64,000 nt of DNA from Fulvivirga ulvae (GTDB taxonomy: Bacteria > Bacteroidota > Bacteroidia > Cytophagales > Cyclobacteriaceae). Position 1 is the first letter of the stretch. Every line of letters starts with the position of its first letter. The position numbers were made by a program, and so were the translations under genes. A model generated the notes under the pieces. It had not been told where the DNA came from and made no database searches. It saw only the letters and a list, made by a program, of their open reading frames with translations. This document shows, one piece after another, positions 1 to 7,527 of this stretch. Where the stretch lies: positions 1,320,501-1,384,500 of the forward strand of contig NZ_CP089981.1 of the NCBI RefSeq assembly GCF_021389975.1, in the 5' to 3' direction.

Positions 1-274
1 CTGTAGGTTTTGTGAGGTTTAGCTTTACTAATCCTTGGAGGCTTAGTAAAGCGGGTATTTAATTCTGTCTGTTTTTAGGACTTTGACAATCTTTGCTCCT
101 GATCATAAATATCATTATCCACCCCCGCAGTCTTCCTGACGATAGGAAGGATCTTCCTAAGTAGGTTACTGCTTACTATTCAGCCAGGGGAGGAAACTGT
201 TTTGATACTTCGCAAGGTCGTGACCGGGGATAAGGTGTTCATTGAAATGCTGTGGAATTGCTGATTTGTTAGGT
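1..274. repeat. Unit 1 of an about 273-bp tandem repeat
   Basis: First of five related units. It opens with CTGTAG and may be the end of a longer array beyond the left edge. It holds two inverted repeats. One has perfect 10-bp arms, GCTTTACTAA at 22-31 and TTAGTAAAGC at 43-52. The other has arms CTTCCT and AGGAAG around GACGAT, near 134-151. No credible complete ORF lies in it. The unit is nearly identical to unit 2 over its first two thirds and diverges in the last about 80 bp. Function unknown. Confidence 0.85.
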
Positions 275-547
275 CTGTAGGCTCCGAAGGTTCAGCTTTA
301 CTAATCCTTGGAGGCTTAGTAAAGCAGGTGTTTAATTCTGTCTGTTTTTAGGACTTTGACAATCTTTGCTCCTGATCATAAATATCATTATCCACCCCCG
401 CAGTCTTCCTGACGATAGGAAGGATCTATCTAATAGGTTACTGCTTACTATTCAGCTAGAGGAGGAAACTGTTTTGGTACTTCGCAGGCTCAGCATGAAC
501 AGGGAGAGGTCTTTATTGAAATGTTGCGGAATTCTGATTTGTTAGGT
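275..547. repeat. Unit 2 of the 273-bp tandem repeat
   Basis: Direct tandem copy of unit 1, starting again with CTGTAG. It keeps the 10-bp hairpin arms intact (295-304 and 316-325) and the CTTCCT/AGGAAG inverted repeat. Its last third matches unit 4 (2260-2533) better than unit 1, which suggests recombination between copies. Confidence 0.85.
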
Positions 548-815
548 CTGTAGGCTCCGAAGGTTTAGCTTTACTAATCCTTGGAGGCTTAGTAAAACAG
601 GTGTTAAATTCTGTCTGTTTTTAGGGTTTTGATAATCTGCGCTCCTGGTCATAAATATCATTATCCACCCCCGCAGTCTTCCTGACGATAGGAAGGATCT
701 ATCTAATCAGGTTACTACTTACCGTTCAGCCGGTGCAAAAGTTAGATGCTTCGCAGGCTCGGTGTGACCGGGGAGGAGGTGCCTATGTATTTGTCGCGGA
801 GTTCTCTTTGAGTGT
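548..815. repeat. Unit 3 of the repeat, diverging at its end
   Basis: Begins with CTGTAG. The hairpin arms at 568-577 and 589-598 carry one mismatch (TTAGTAAAAC). After about 735 the sequence departs from the other units, though it still shows TTCGCAGGCTC. The end at about 815 is approximate. It lies immediately downstream, in the minus direction, of the three-gene operon at 847-2150. Confidence 0.75.
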
Positions 816-846
816 CATCCGTTGGAAAGGAAGAAACTTTTTAAGA

Positions 847-1344
847 TCAGTTTTTATTACAAAGCTTACCCCGGAAGTACTTTATTGTATTGTTCTGTTT
901 AATAATAAAAAGTGTCATTAGAGGCATCGAAAAGATCAATATGGCTAAGCCTGCTGATCCTTCCATAACCAACAGCAATAACCCTATTAGATTTAACACT
1001 ATTAAAGGCACAAAAATCAGCCAAAATGATTTTAACTCAAGAGAAACTTTCGCTCCATGCGGGCGCGGAAAAACAAATAATGTCACTCTGTACCAAAATA
1101 AAAACCTTGGACTCCGCAGATTAAAATTACCCTCCACATAATTACCTATATAGTGAAGATTGGGATCGTTTATTGACATCCGCCTGAGGCCTTTTAACTG
1201 AGTTGTTGTATAATTTTTTGCAAACGGGCGAAACTCGTCATGCTTCAGCATATCACCGGCTTCATATGTAAATCTGATCTTTTCCTTGAGCTTATCTGTA
1301 TTTTCACCTGTTTCAAAGAAAATTTCTGATCTAAATGTTGTCAT
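847..1344 (-). CDS. Hypothetical membrane protein, last gene of a repeat-flanked operon
   Basis: 165 residues, family not recognised. The N-terminal about 100 residues look soluble and charged. Two hydrophobic segments follow, at about 107-126 and 130-148, and then a short basic tail, so the N-terminal part is probably on one side of the inner membrane as a single domain. The start overlaps the end of the next gene upstream by 14 bp, so the two are probably translationally coupled. The gene lies between copies of the 273-bp repeat. A role as an immunity-like or mobile accessory protein is only a guess from small size, membrane location and context. Confidence 0.55.
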   Translation of the reverse strand: MTTFRSEIFFETGENTDKLKEKIRFTYEAGDMLKHDEFRPFAKNYTTTQLKGLRRMSINDPNLHYIGNYVEGNFNLRSPRFLFWYRVTLFVFPRPHGAKVSLELKSFWLIFVPLIVLNLIGLLLLVMEGSAGLAILIFSMPLMTLFIIKQNNTIKYFRGKLCNKN

Positions 1345-1726
1345 TTTTATCCATTGCAGTTAACTGCTTATTTGATAACCAAAAAATTGCTTCTAACTCA
1401 AAGGAATCGTTATTCCAAAATAATAAATAGCACCTATTGCTGGTACGAATGGAGTTTAATAACATAATTTCAGCTTCGCTTTTTCTGAGATTATCCAATC
1501 CTAACTCCCACGAATCTAGCTCCTCTTTCAAGAAAATGTCTATTCTATATTTTTTGGCATTTTTTAATCTAAAGTCATACAGACTCAAAAGTTCTATTCT
1601 ACTTTTAATAATTCCTTTTCTAAATACTACCTCTTCCCGAGTGATCGTATCAAGACATCCCTTTACCAGTGGATTATTTTTTATTTTTTTATCTAAAAAT
1701 CTTTTAACTTCTTCAAAATCGAGCAT
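1331..1726 (-). CDS. Hypothetical protein, middle gene of a repeat-flanked operon
   Basis: 131 residues with no signal peptide or membrane segment, so probably cytoplasmic. It is mixed charged and aromatic, with a Trp-rich C-terminal half. I do not recognise the family. It overlaps both neighbours by 14 bp (1331-1344 and 1713-1726), so the three minus-strand genes form one tight transcription unit. The overlap sequences differ; only their length is the same. No conserved catalytic motif is apparent. Confidence 0.55.
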   Translation of the reverse strand: MLDFEEVKRFLDKKIKNNPLVKGCLDTITREEVVFRKGIIKSRIELLSLYDFRLKNAKKYRIDIFLKEELDSWELGLDNLRKSEAEIMLLNSIRTSNRCYLLFWNNDSFELEAIFWLSNKQLTAMDKNDNI

Positions 1727-2150
1727 TGGACTTATTGATTTCTGTTAAATCTAATATACTATTTGAAGGGTCAGATGCCAAAAAACGAACTTTGGCCGAG
1801 CTATCCGATGAAGATAATACATGTTTTAATCTATAACCATTAAGAAAGGTGCCTTTAATATCCTCCTCTTGTTTATAAGTAGAGTCACCATTTTGATATG
1901 TGTATTGTACTTTATAATATTCAATATCTAACTTGTTTCCTAGCTTCGTCTGCCTGATAATCGATTTTTCCTGAACTGACAAAATCTTCCCCCATACGGC
2001 CCGATCATATTTAGAAAGCTGATAACTGTTATACCATAATGGGTAATTATAATAAGCAACCATAGCGACCAGGACCAGTATTGATATTACTAGTCCAATC
2101 AATATATGCTTAACATTCCAAATGTGATAAAACCTTACCTTATTTGCCAT
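1713..2150 (-). CDS. Hypothetical single-pass membrane protein, DUF3592-like
   Basis: About 145 residues from the ATG at 2150. An in-frame GTG at 2180 would add ten residues, but the ATG gives a normal membrane-protein N-terminus. One transmembrane segment lies near residues 14-36, followed by an extracytoplasmic domain of beta-strand character that resembles DUF3592-type proteins. That resemblance is by eye and weak. It is the first gene of the three-gene operon. Its upstream region runs into the degenerate tail of a 273-bp repeat, so any promoter lies within or next to the repeat sequence. Confidence 0.5.
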   Translation of the reverse strand: MANKVRFYHIWNVKHILIGLVISILVLVAMVAYYNYPLWYNSYQLSKYDRAVWGKILSVQEKSIIRQTKLGNKLDIEYYKVQYTYQNGDSTYKQEEDIKGTFLNGYRLKHVLSSSDSSAKVRFLASDPSNSILDLTEINKSNARF

Positions 2151-2198
2151 TCCTTGTTGGTTAATAACTTCAAATATCACGCTCGCATATTAATGTGT

Positions 2199-2259
2199 CC
2201 TTCGTGCTTGGTGTAACTGTATAGGGCGGAGATTCCGGTTAATTACTCGTTTGTTAGAT
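2199..2259. repeat. Degenerate tail of a 273-bp repeat unit
   Basis: The stretch before unit 4 resembles the last about 60 bp of the other units (CTTCG, a GGTGTAACTG-type run, then TTGTTAGAT leading into CTGTAG). The operon at 847-2150 therefore seems to sit between two halves of repeat material rather than beside the array. Confidence 0.45.
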
Positions 2260-2533
2260 CTGTAGGTTCTGAAGGTTCAGCTTTACTAATCCTTGGAGGC
2301 TTAGTAAAGCAGGTGTTAAATTCTGTCTGTTTTTAGGGTTTTGATAATCTGCGCTCCTGGTCATAAATATCATTATCCACCCCCGCAGTCTTCCTGACGA
2401 TAGGAAGGATCTACCTAAGTAGGTAACTGCTTACTATTCAGCCAGAGGAGGAAACTGTTTTGATACTTCGCAGGCTCAGCATGAACAGGGAGAGGTCTTT
2501 ATTGTAATGTTGCGGAATTCTGGTTTGTTAGGT
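2260..2533. repeat. Unit 4 of the 273-bp repeat
   Basis: Complete unit. Intact hairpin arms lie at 2280-2289 and 2301-2310, with the CTTCCT/AGGAAG inverted repeat further in. Its first half shares unit 3's diagnostic bases (GGGTTTTGATAATCTGCGCTCC) and its last third shares those of unit 2, which points to recombination between units. Confidence 0.85.
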
Positions 2534-2640
2534 CTGTAGGTTCCGAAGGTTCAGCTTTACTAATCCTTGGAGGCTTAGTAAAGCGGGTATTTAATTCTGT
2601 CTGTTTTTAGGGTATCCACTCCACAGTCCTTCTGACTGAC
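2534..2640. repeat. Unit 5 of the repeat, internally deleted
   Basis: Starts with CTGTAG and keeps the hairpin arms at 2554-2563 and 2575-2584. After CTGTTTTTAGGG it jumps to a TATCCAC segment, skipping about 35 bp present in the other units. It then decays through CAGTCCTTCTGAC, a variant of CAGTCTTCCTGAC. The right end at about 2640 is approximate. Confidence 0.7.
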
Positions 2641-2702
2641 CTTCAAAATTCCGATTTTGTCAATATCTCCTTAAATTACGTGTCAACACAAGTAGACAAC
2701 AT

Positions 2703-3086
2703 ATGAGTACATCAAAAAAAGTAATTCTTGGGCTATTTACCATTGCTCCTTTAATATTCTTAATGGTTTATTTCGTTCTTTTTTTCACGCTTTTCGTGAA
2801 TGTTGCTTCTATGGATTTGCATCCTCACGACCTGCCTCCGGATGAAGTTCCGTTATTCCTGCAGTCCTTCGTTCCTATGATGGTCATGATGTTTATAGCG
2901 GTAGGATCCGGGTTCATTTTAATGATCTACTACATTGTATTGATCAGCAAAAACCCGTCTTTTGATAGCACACAGCGGATTATGTGGGTGCTCATTGTGG
3001 TTTTCACCAGCACCATAGGTCAGATTGCTTATTTTATTGTAGAGGTGTGGCCGGATAAGGCTGAAAACATACCGGCACAACAATAG
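2703..3086 (+). CDS. Small inner-membrane protein, PLDc_N-like
   Basis: 127 residues with three hydrophobic segments, at about 7-33, 55-80 and 94-114. The C-terminal segment (R-x-x-W near residue 93, then a G-x-x-x-Y-F pattern) recalls the phospholipase-D nuclease N-terminal (PLDc_N) membrane module found in many small bacterial membrane proteins. That assignment is tentative. A proline-rich loop with D-L-P-P-D lies between the first two helices. The ATG at 2703 is the only sensible start. The gene stands alone just downstream of the repeat patch, about 60 bp before the GH97 gene on the same strand. No specific function can be named. Confidence 0.6.
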   Translation: MSTSKKVILGLFTIAPLIFLMVYFVLFFTLFVNVASMDLHPHDLPPDEVPLFLQSFVPMMVMMFIAVGSGFILMIYYIVLISKNPSFDSTQRIMWVLIVVFTSTIGQIAYFIVEVWPDKAENIPAQQ

Positions 3087-3146
3087 CCATTATATTCTAT
3101 TTAGTAATTTTACATTTCTTTTAAACTAACTATAACCCCATCCAAT

Positions 3147-5261
3147 ATGTTAAATACCCAACTAAAACGTCTGGCCTGGTACAAGTGCCTGTTCATATTT
3201 ATTCTTTTTGTTTTTAACACTGCTTGTAAGATGCCCGTAGAAACCGTTGCCCCGCTTACAGTCGAGTCGCCTTCCGGAAATAATATCCTGATGTTTTTTA
3301 CCAATGAAGAAGGAGAGGTAGGCTATACCGTGGCTCATAGCGGAAAGGTAGTTATTGACAGTTCGTACCTAAGTTTTGATTTTAAGGATATGGACGCAAT
3401 CAAATCCGGGCTTGAAGTAAGTAACTCATCATCCAAATCAGTTACGGAAACCTGGGAGATGCCCTGGGGGGAGCAAAGGAAGGTGAAGAATAATTTCAAT
3501 GAACTCACGGTAGACCTGAAAGAGCAGGAAGGCCTGGAGCGTAAGTTGACGGTAATTTTCAGGGTGTATGATGATGGTCTTGGATTCAGGTACCATTTCC
3601 CCAACCAGCCGAATATGAAGGAGGTGATCATTACGGATGAAAATACACAGTTTAACCTCACCGGAGACCATATGGTATGGTGGATACCTGGCGACTGGGA
3701 CATTTACGAACATCTCTATAATGAAACCAAATTCTCTGAAATAGATGCTATCAGCAAACGAAACCATCCGAACCTTGCTCAGACTTACATTCCAGAAAAT
3801 GCCGTAAACACACCGGTGACTATGAAAACCGATGACGGGCTTTACCTGAGCTTTCATGAAGCCAACCTTACCGACTACTCCGGCATGACTTTAAAGGTGG
3901 ATACAGAGACTTTAGGTATGGAAAGTGAACTGGTAGGTTCTGAAATTACGGGTTACAAGGTAAAGCGGAATACGCCTTTCAGTACGCCTTGGAGAACAAT
4001 CCAGATTGCTGACAAGGCCGGTGACCTGATCGAATCGAGGCTTATTGTAAACCTCAACGAACCTAATAAACTGGGTGATGTATCGTGGTTTAAGCCTACA
4101 AAATATGTCGGCATCTGGTGGGAGATGCACCTCGGCAAATCTACCTGGGACATGGCCAGCGGCAAACATGGTGCTACTACTGAAAACGCAAAGGCATTTA
4201 TTGACTTTGCCGCCGCCAATAATATTGGAGCAGTATTAGTTGAAGGCTGGAATACGGGCTGGGAACACTGGATCGGATTTGAAGATCGTGAGGGTGTGTT
4301 TGATTTTGTAACACCATATGAAGATTACGACCTGAAAGAAGTGGTAAGGTACGGTAAAGAGAAAGGTGTAGAGATCATCATGCACCATGAAACGTCGGCC
4401 GCGCCAAGAACTTACGAGCAGCAGTTGGACACTGCCTACAAATTGATGGAAAACCTGGGTATGCATGCCGTGAAAACGGGCTATGTGGGTAAGATCATCC
4501 CTAAAGGAGAGTACCACCATGGTCAGTGGATGGTGAACCATTACAGAAAGGTACTGGAAACGGCTGCAAAGCATAAGGTAGCGGTCAATGCCCACGAACC
4601 TATAAAGCCTACGGGCATCAGAAGGACATTGCCTAACGCTATTTCGCGTGAAGGGTTAAGAGGTCAGGAGTTCAATGCCTGGTCAGTTGAAGGAGGAAAC
4701 CCGCCGTCTCATTTACCAACGGTGGCCTTCACAAGAATGCTGGCAGGCCCGATTGATTACACGCCGGGGATCTTTAACATTAAGCTAAACCCATGGAAGG
4801 AAAACAGTCAGGTAAACACAACCCTTGCCCAGCAATTGGCTCTTTATGTGGTGATCTACGGGCCGGTACAAATGGCCGCCGACTTACCGGAAAACTATGA
4901 AGGAAATGCTGCCTTTCAGTTCATCCGTGATGTTGGGGTAGACTGGGAAGAGTCTAAGGTGCTGAATGGCGAGGTTGGTGATTATGTAACCATTGCCAGA
5001 AGAGAGCGAAATACCCATAAATGGTTTATCGGATCAATCACAGATGAGAACCCCCGTGAGCTGACGGTTGACCTTAGCTTTCTGGATAATGGACAGTCTT
5101 ACACTGCAACAATCTATGCAGATGCGGCGGATGCTCATTGGGATGATAACCCAACGGCTTATGAAATCACTTCTAAAACGGTAACCAGTAAAGATAAGCT
5201 GGACCTTAAACTTGCCCCGGGCGGAGGTGCGGCCATCAGCCTGGTGCCTGTAGCCAAGTAA
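3147..5261 (+). CDS. Glycoside hydrolase family 97, inverting alpha-glucosidase type (SusB-like) lipoprotein
   Basis: 704 residues, usual length for GH97. An N-terminal hydrophobic segment ends at a lipobox-like F-N-T-A-C (Cys27), so the protein is probably lipid-anchored at the periplasmic face of the outer membrane or surface-exposed. The N-terminal beta-sandwich, a (beta/alpha)8 barrel and a C-terminal beta domain follow the family order. Relative to SusB, the spacing of Glu415, Glu484, Glu502 and Glu508 matches its Glu439, Glu508, Glu526 and Glu532 (bases, calcium ligand, general acid). The position of the retaining-type Asp nucleophile is Gly445 in a K-T-G-Y-V motif. Both points indicate the inverting, calcium-dependent alpha-glucosidase branch. 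No SusC/SusD pair is nearby, so it is not in a classical polysaccharide utilisation locus here. Confidence 0.93.
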   Translation: MLNTQLKRLAWYKCLFIFILFVFNTACKMPVETVAPLTVESPSGNNILMFFTNEEGEVGYTVAHSGKVVIDSSYLSFDFKDMDAIKSGLEVSNSSSKSVTETWEMPWGEQRKVKNNFNELTVDLKEQEGLERKLTVIFRVYDDGLGFRYHFPNQPNMKEVIITDENTQFNLTGDHMVWWIPGDWDIYEHLYNETKFSEIDAISKRNHPNLAQTYIPENAVNTPVTMKTDDGLYLSFHEANLTDYSGMTLKVDTETLGMESELVGSEITGYKVKRNTPFSTPWRTIQIADKAGDLIESRLIVNLNEPNKLGDVSWFKPTKYVGIWWEMHLGKSTWDMASGKHGATTENAKAFIDFAAANNIGAVLVEGWNTGWEHWIGFEDREGVFDFVTPYEDYDLKEVVRYGKEKGVEIIMHHETSAAPRTYEQQLDTAYKLMENLGMHAVKTGYVGKIIPKGEYHHGQWMVNHYRKVLETAAKHKVAVNAHEPIKPTGIRRTLPNAISREGLRGQEFNAWSVEGGNPPSHLPTVAFTRMLAGPIDYTPGIFNIKLNPWKENSQVNTTLAQQLALYVVIYGPVQMAADLPENYEGNAAFQFIRDVGVDWEESKVLNGEVGDYVTIARRERNTHKWFIGSITDENPRELTVDLSFLDNGQSYTATIYADAADAHWDDNPTAYEITSKTVTSKDKLDLKLAPGGGAAISLVPVAK

Positions 5262-5282
5262 ATAAAATATTTTTCAAGAACG

Positions 5283-5318
5283 GCCTTACTAAATTTGATA
5301 TTTGGTAAGGCTTTTTTT
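5283..5318 (+). terminator. Rho-independent terminator after the GH97 gene
   Basis: Inverted repeat with arms GCCTTAC (5283-5289) and GTAAGGC (5305-5311), extended inward by A-T pairs and followed by seven T residues at 5312-5318. Confidence 0.85.
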
Positions 5319-5722
5319 GCCATTAAGCAGCTTATACTGGATCAAGCGAAATTTCTGGGGAGCCCCTAACACTTTCACCTCTTTGCTGACAGACAGTTGT
5401 TAATAGCAGTCGGCAAAAGCAGTAGACAAAGGCGTATAATATAACAATAAGCTCGGTTCACTGATTTTCAGTAGCAAGTTTCACTTTACTTGTTTTACTC
5501 CTCAATCCATTTACTCCACAGGTTTAACGTTTGATCCCTTATACTACACCGTAATCGCGAGGAGGCACGACGAAGTCATCGCCCAATTCGGAGCACTGAC
5601 CGATTTAGCACCTCGAATTACAGTTCACCATTTACTATTCACCCAATTCACCGATTACCGGTCACTCTTTCACCGATTACCCAAAACCTTTTACTTAACA
5701 GCATCTCCATCATCCTCCACTA
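5319..5722. other. Gene-free 404-bp region with short degenerate repeats
   Basis: No ORF with coding character is seen. The right part contains a 13-bp direct repeat TTCACCGATTACC (5648-5660 and 5669-5681) amid further TTCACC and CCGATT variants. At 5551-5580 a segment reads GTAATCGCGAGGAGGCACGA then CGAAGTCATC. It resembles the GTCATTGCGAGGAG...ACGAAGCAATC intergenic repeat seen in many unrelated bacterial genomes. The segment separates the plus-strand GH97 gene from the 3' end of the molybdenum-hydroxylase operon. Confidence 0.5.
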
Positions 5723-6301
5723 TCACATGGCTTTAAAATTCTCCCAGTCTTTCGGCGTGTCGATATCCTGACTACCTTGTGGGAAGGGGATCAAAAATGT
5801 ATCTCCATGATTGAGAATTGCTTTTGCCCCCTTTTTGTCATCGATTTTCAATATTTGCTTAAAGTATTGCCTGTCAAACAAAGCCGGCACACCCACCGTG
5901 CTTCCATAGGATGAAGCCACCAGGGCGTTTCCTCTGTGGTAGGCATCTATCATTGTTTTCAAAAGCTCTCCTGATACAAAGGGCTGGTCGCAGACCATGA
6001 TAATAACGGCGTTCAGATCGGGATGCTCTTTATGAATTTCATGCAGGCCAAATTTGATCGAATTGCCCATACCTTTGTTCCAGTCGAGGTTAAAGAGGCT
6101 TTTGGTCTTGAGATATTTGATCTCTTCACCTATTTCCTGGTAGTGGGCTCCAAGCACGGTAAGTGTAATATCAGAAACATCCAGTGCCGCCTTCACACTT
6201 TTTTGAAGCAAAGATTCACCATTGAACCTCAAAAGCTGCTTTGGGCGGCCCAGCCTGGAGGATGAACCTGCTGCAAGAATAATAACTCCAATTTTACTCA
6301 C
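5723..6301 (-). CDS. MocA-like molybdenum cofactor nucleotidyltransferase (NTP transferase family)
   Basis: About 192 residues from the GTG at 6301; a GTG at 6325 would add eight. The N-terminal signature L-A-A-G-S-S-S-R-L-G-x-P-K-Q is the nucleotide-binding loop of MobA/MocA transferases, and a D-Q-P motif in the middle supplies the metal-binding Asp. In related operons this family cytidylates or otherwise activates molybdopterin for xanthine-dehydrogenase-type enzymes. It is the last gene of the minus-strand operon, downstream of xdhC, which supports that role. The exact nucleotide used (CTP or GTP) cannot be read from sequence alone. Confidence 0.82.
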   Translation of the reverse strand: MSKIGVIILAAGSSSRLGRPKQLLRFNGESLLQKSVKAALDVSDITLTVLGAHYQEIGEEIKYLKTKSLFNLDWNKGMGNSIKFGLHEIHKEHPDLNAVIIMVCDQPFVSGELLKTMIDAYHRGNALVASSYGSTVGVPALFDRQYFKQILKIDDKKGAKAILNHGDTFLIPFPQGSQDIDTPKDWENFKAM

Positions 6302-6348
6302 ACTTGAAGTTAGTAAATAAATCACTTTATCAACTCCCCCAAATTGGG

Positions 6349-7527
6349 CTATATTGAGCTCTTCTTCTCGATGACCTGATTGATAAAAACCTGCTTAAAT
6401 ACCTGGTCTTCCTTGCCATCACGGTGATGGATCGGGGCATTTCTGTATTTCAGAAAGCCTCCACTCCTGTTGGTAAACTTGGCCTGGATTTCGGTAATAA
6501 TAGACAGTGCTATCTCCTCCGGGGTCTCAGCTCCGATATCCAAACCTATTGGGCTATGGATCCGGTGTTTGTCTTCTGGCGTTAATTGAAAGTCCTCTGC
6601 TTCAAGAGATTCATACATTTTATCTACGCGCTTTTTAGGGCCCAGTATACCAATATAGTTTACCGGTGTGGGAAGAAGCCTCTTTAGCACTTGCAAGTCA
6701 TATTCATAGTTATGAGACATCAATACCGCCGCCGAATAGGGTTTTATTTTAATTTCCTCGCTGACATGCTCACGTTTGCAAAGCTTTACCTGGTCAGCCA
6801 ACGGAAACCGGGCCGGGGCAATATGGGCTATGCATTCGTCCGTAACCGTTACCTCCCACCCCATAACCTTGGCAAGGTCAACCACGGGACGAGCGTCAAA
6901 CCCTGCTCCAAAGATCAACAGATCTATACAAGGCTCAACAATTTCAAAAAGCACCTCCAACTGTCCATTGGCATATGTTTTTATTTCCGGCTTTCTGTTT
7001 TCCTGTACCCATAGCAGGTCCTGACTCATTTGTGTTCTCAAGGCATTGTCGCGGATGTCACCATGAACATCATTGTTGTTATCGATCCATAGCTGTTCTG
7101 CGACCCCTGGCGTTCCATGCGTTCTGAAAACTGTCGCTATTACTGACAGATTATCGTAGTTCACAAAGCTTTCAAGTCTTTTAATAGGGTTATCTGCATC
7201 ATCTTCCCTTATAGCCTGGATCAGCACATCGATAATGCCATTGCAGCCGAGACCTATGCCCAGGGAATCTCCGTCGGCCGTAGTATCATAAGTGATCACC
7301 TGAGGTTCGCCGGTTTGCATTACCTCCCTGGCCCTTCTCAATGCATCCCCTTCGAGGCATCCGCCACTGATAGAACCGATCCACCGGCCGTCATTGGTAA
7401 TCAGCATACGGGCTCCCGGGCTGCGATAAGACGAGCCTCTGACCTTTACCACTGTGGCCAAAGCGGCTTTTTTCTTATCAAAATCTATCTTATGATACTC
7501 GGCTATTATGTTTTTTATTTCCTTCAT
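6349..7527 (-). CDS. xdhC: XdhC/CoxI family maturation factor for molybdenum hydroxylase
   Basis: 392 residues. The N-terminal XdhC/CoxI domain carries the V-R-G-S-S-Y-R-x-P-G-A and S-G-G-C-L-E-G motifs. A C-terminal Rossmann domain begins near I-F-G-A-G-x-D (about residue 215) and ends with a G-L-D-I-G-A-x-T-P-E-E-I-A motif. The family inserts or sulfurates the molybdenum cofactor for xanthine-dehydrogenase-like enzymes. The start codon at 7527 directly abuts the stop codon of the large subunit gene (7528-7530), which implies translational coupling with its client enzyme. Downstream there is a 23-47 bp gap to the MocA-like gene, depending on that gene's start. Confidence 0.92.
   Translation of the reverse strand: MKEIKNIIAEYHKIDFDKKKAALATVVKVRGSSYRSPGARMLITNDGRWIGSISGGCLEGDALRRAREVMQTGEPQVITYDTTADGDSLGIGLGCNGIIDVLIQAIREDDADNPIKRLESFVNYDNLSVIATVFRTHGTPGVAEQLWIDNNNDVHGDIRDNALRTQMSQDLLWVQENRKPEIKTYANGQLEVLFEIVEPCIDLLIFGAGFDARPVVDLAKVMGWEVTVTDECIAHIAPARFPLADQVKLCKREHVSEEIKIKPYSAAVLMSHNYEYDLQVLKRLLPTPVNYIGILGPKKRVDKMYESLEAEDFQLTPEDKHRIHSPIGLDIGAETPEEIALSIITEIQAKFTNRSGGFLKYRNAPIHHRDGKEDQVFKQVFINQVIEKKSSI

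Noticed and set aside
1..820. CRISPR array
   Set aside because: The repeats are about 273 bp long and directly adjacent, without short unique spacers, and no cas genes are present.
733..921. 62-codon plus-strand frame in the end of repeat unit 3
   Set aside because: It bridges repeat tail and the antisense of the 847-1344 gene, has no ribosome site or homologue-like features, and is not kept in other units.
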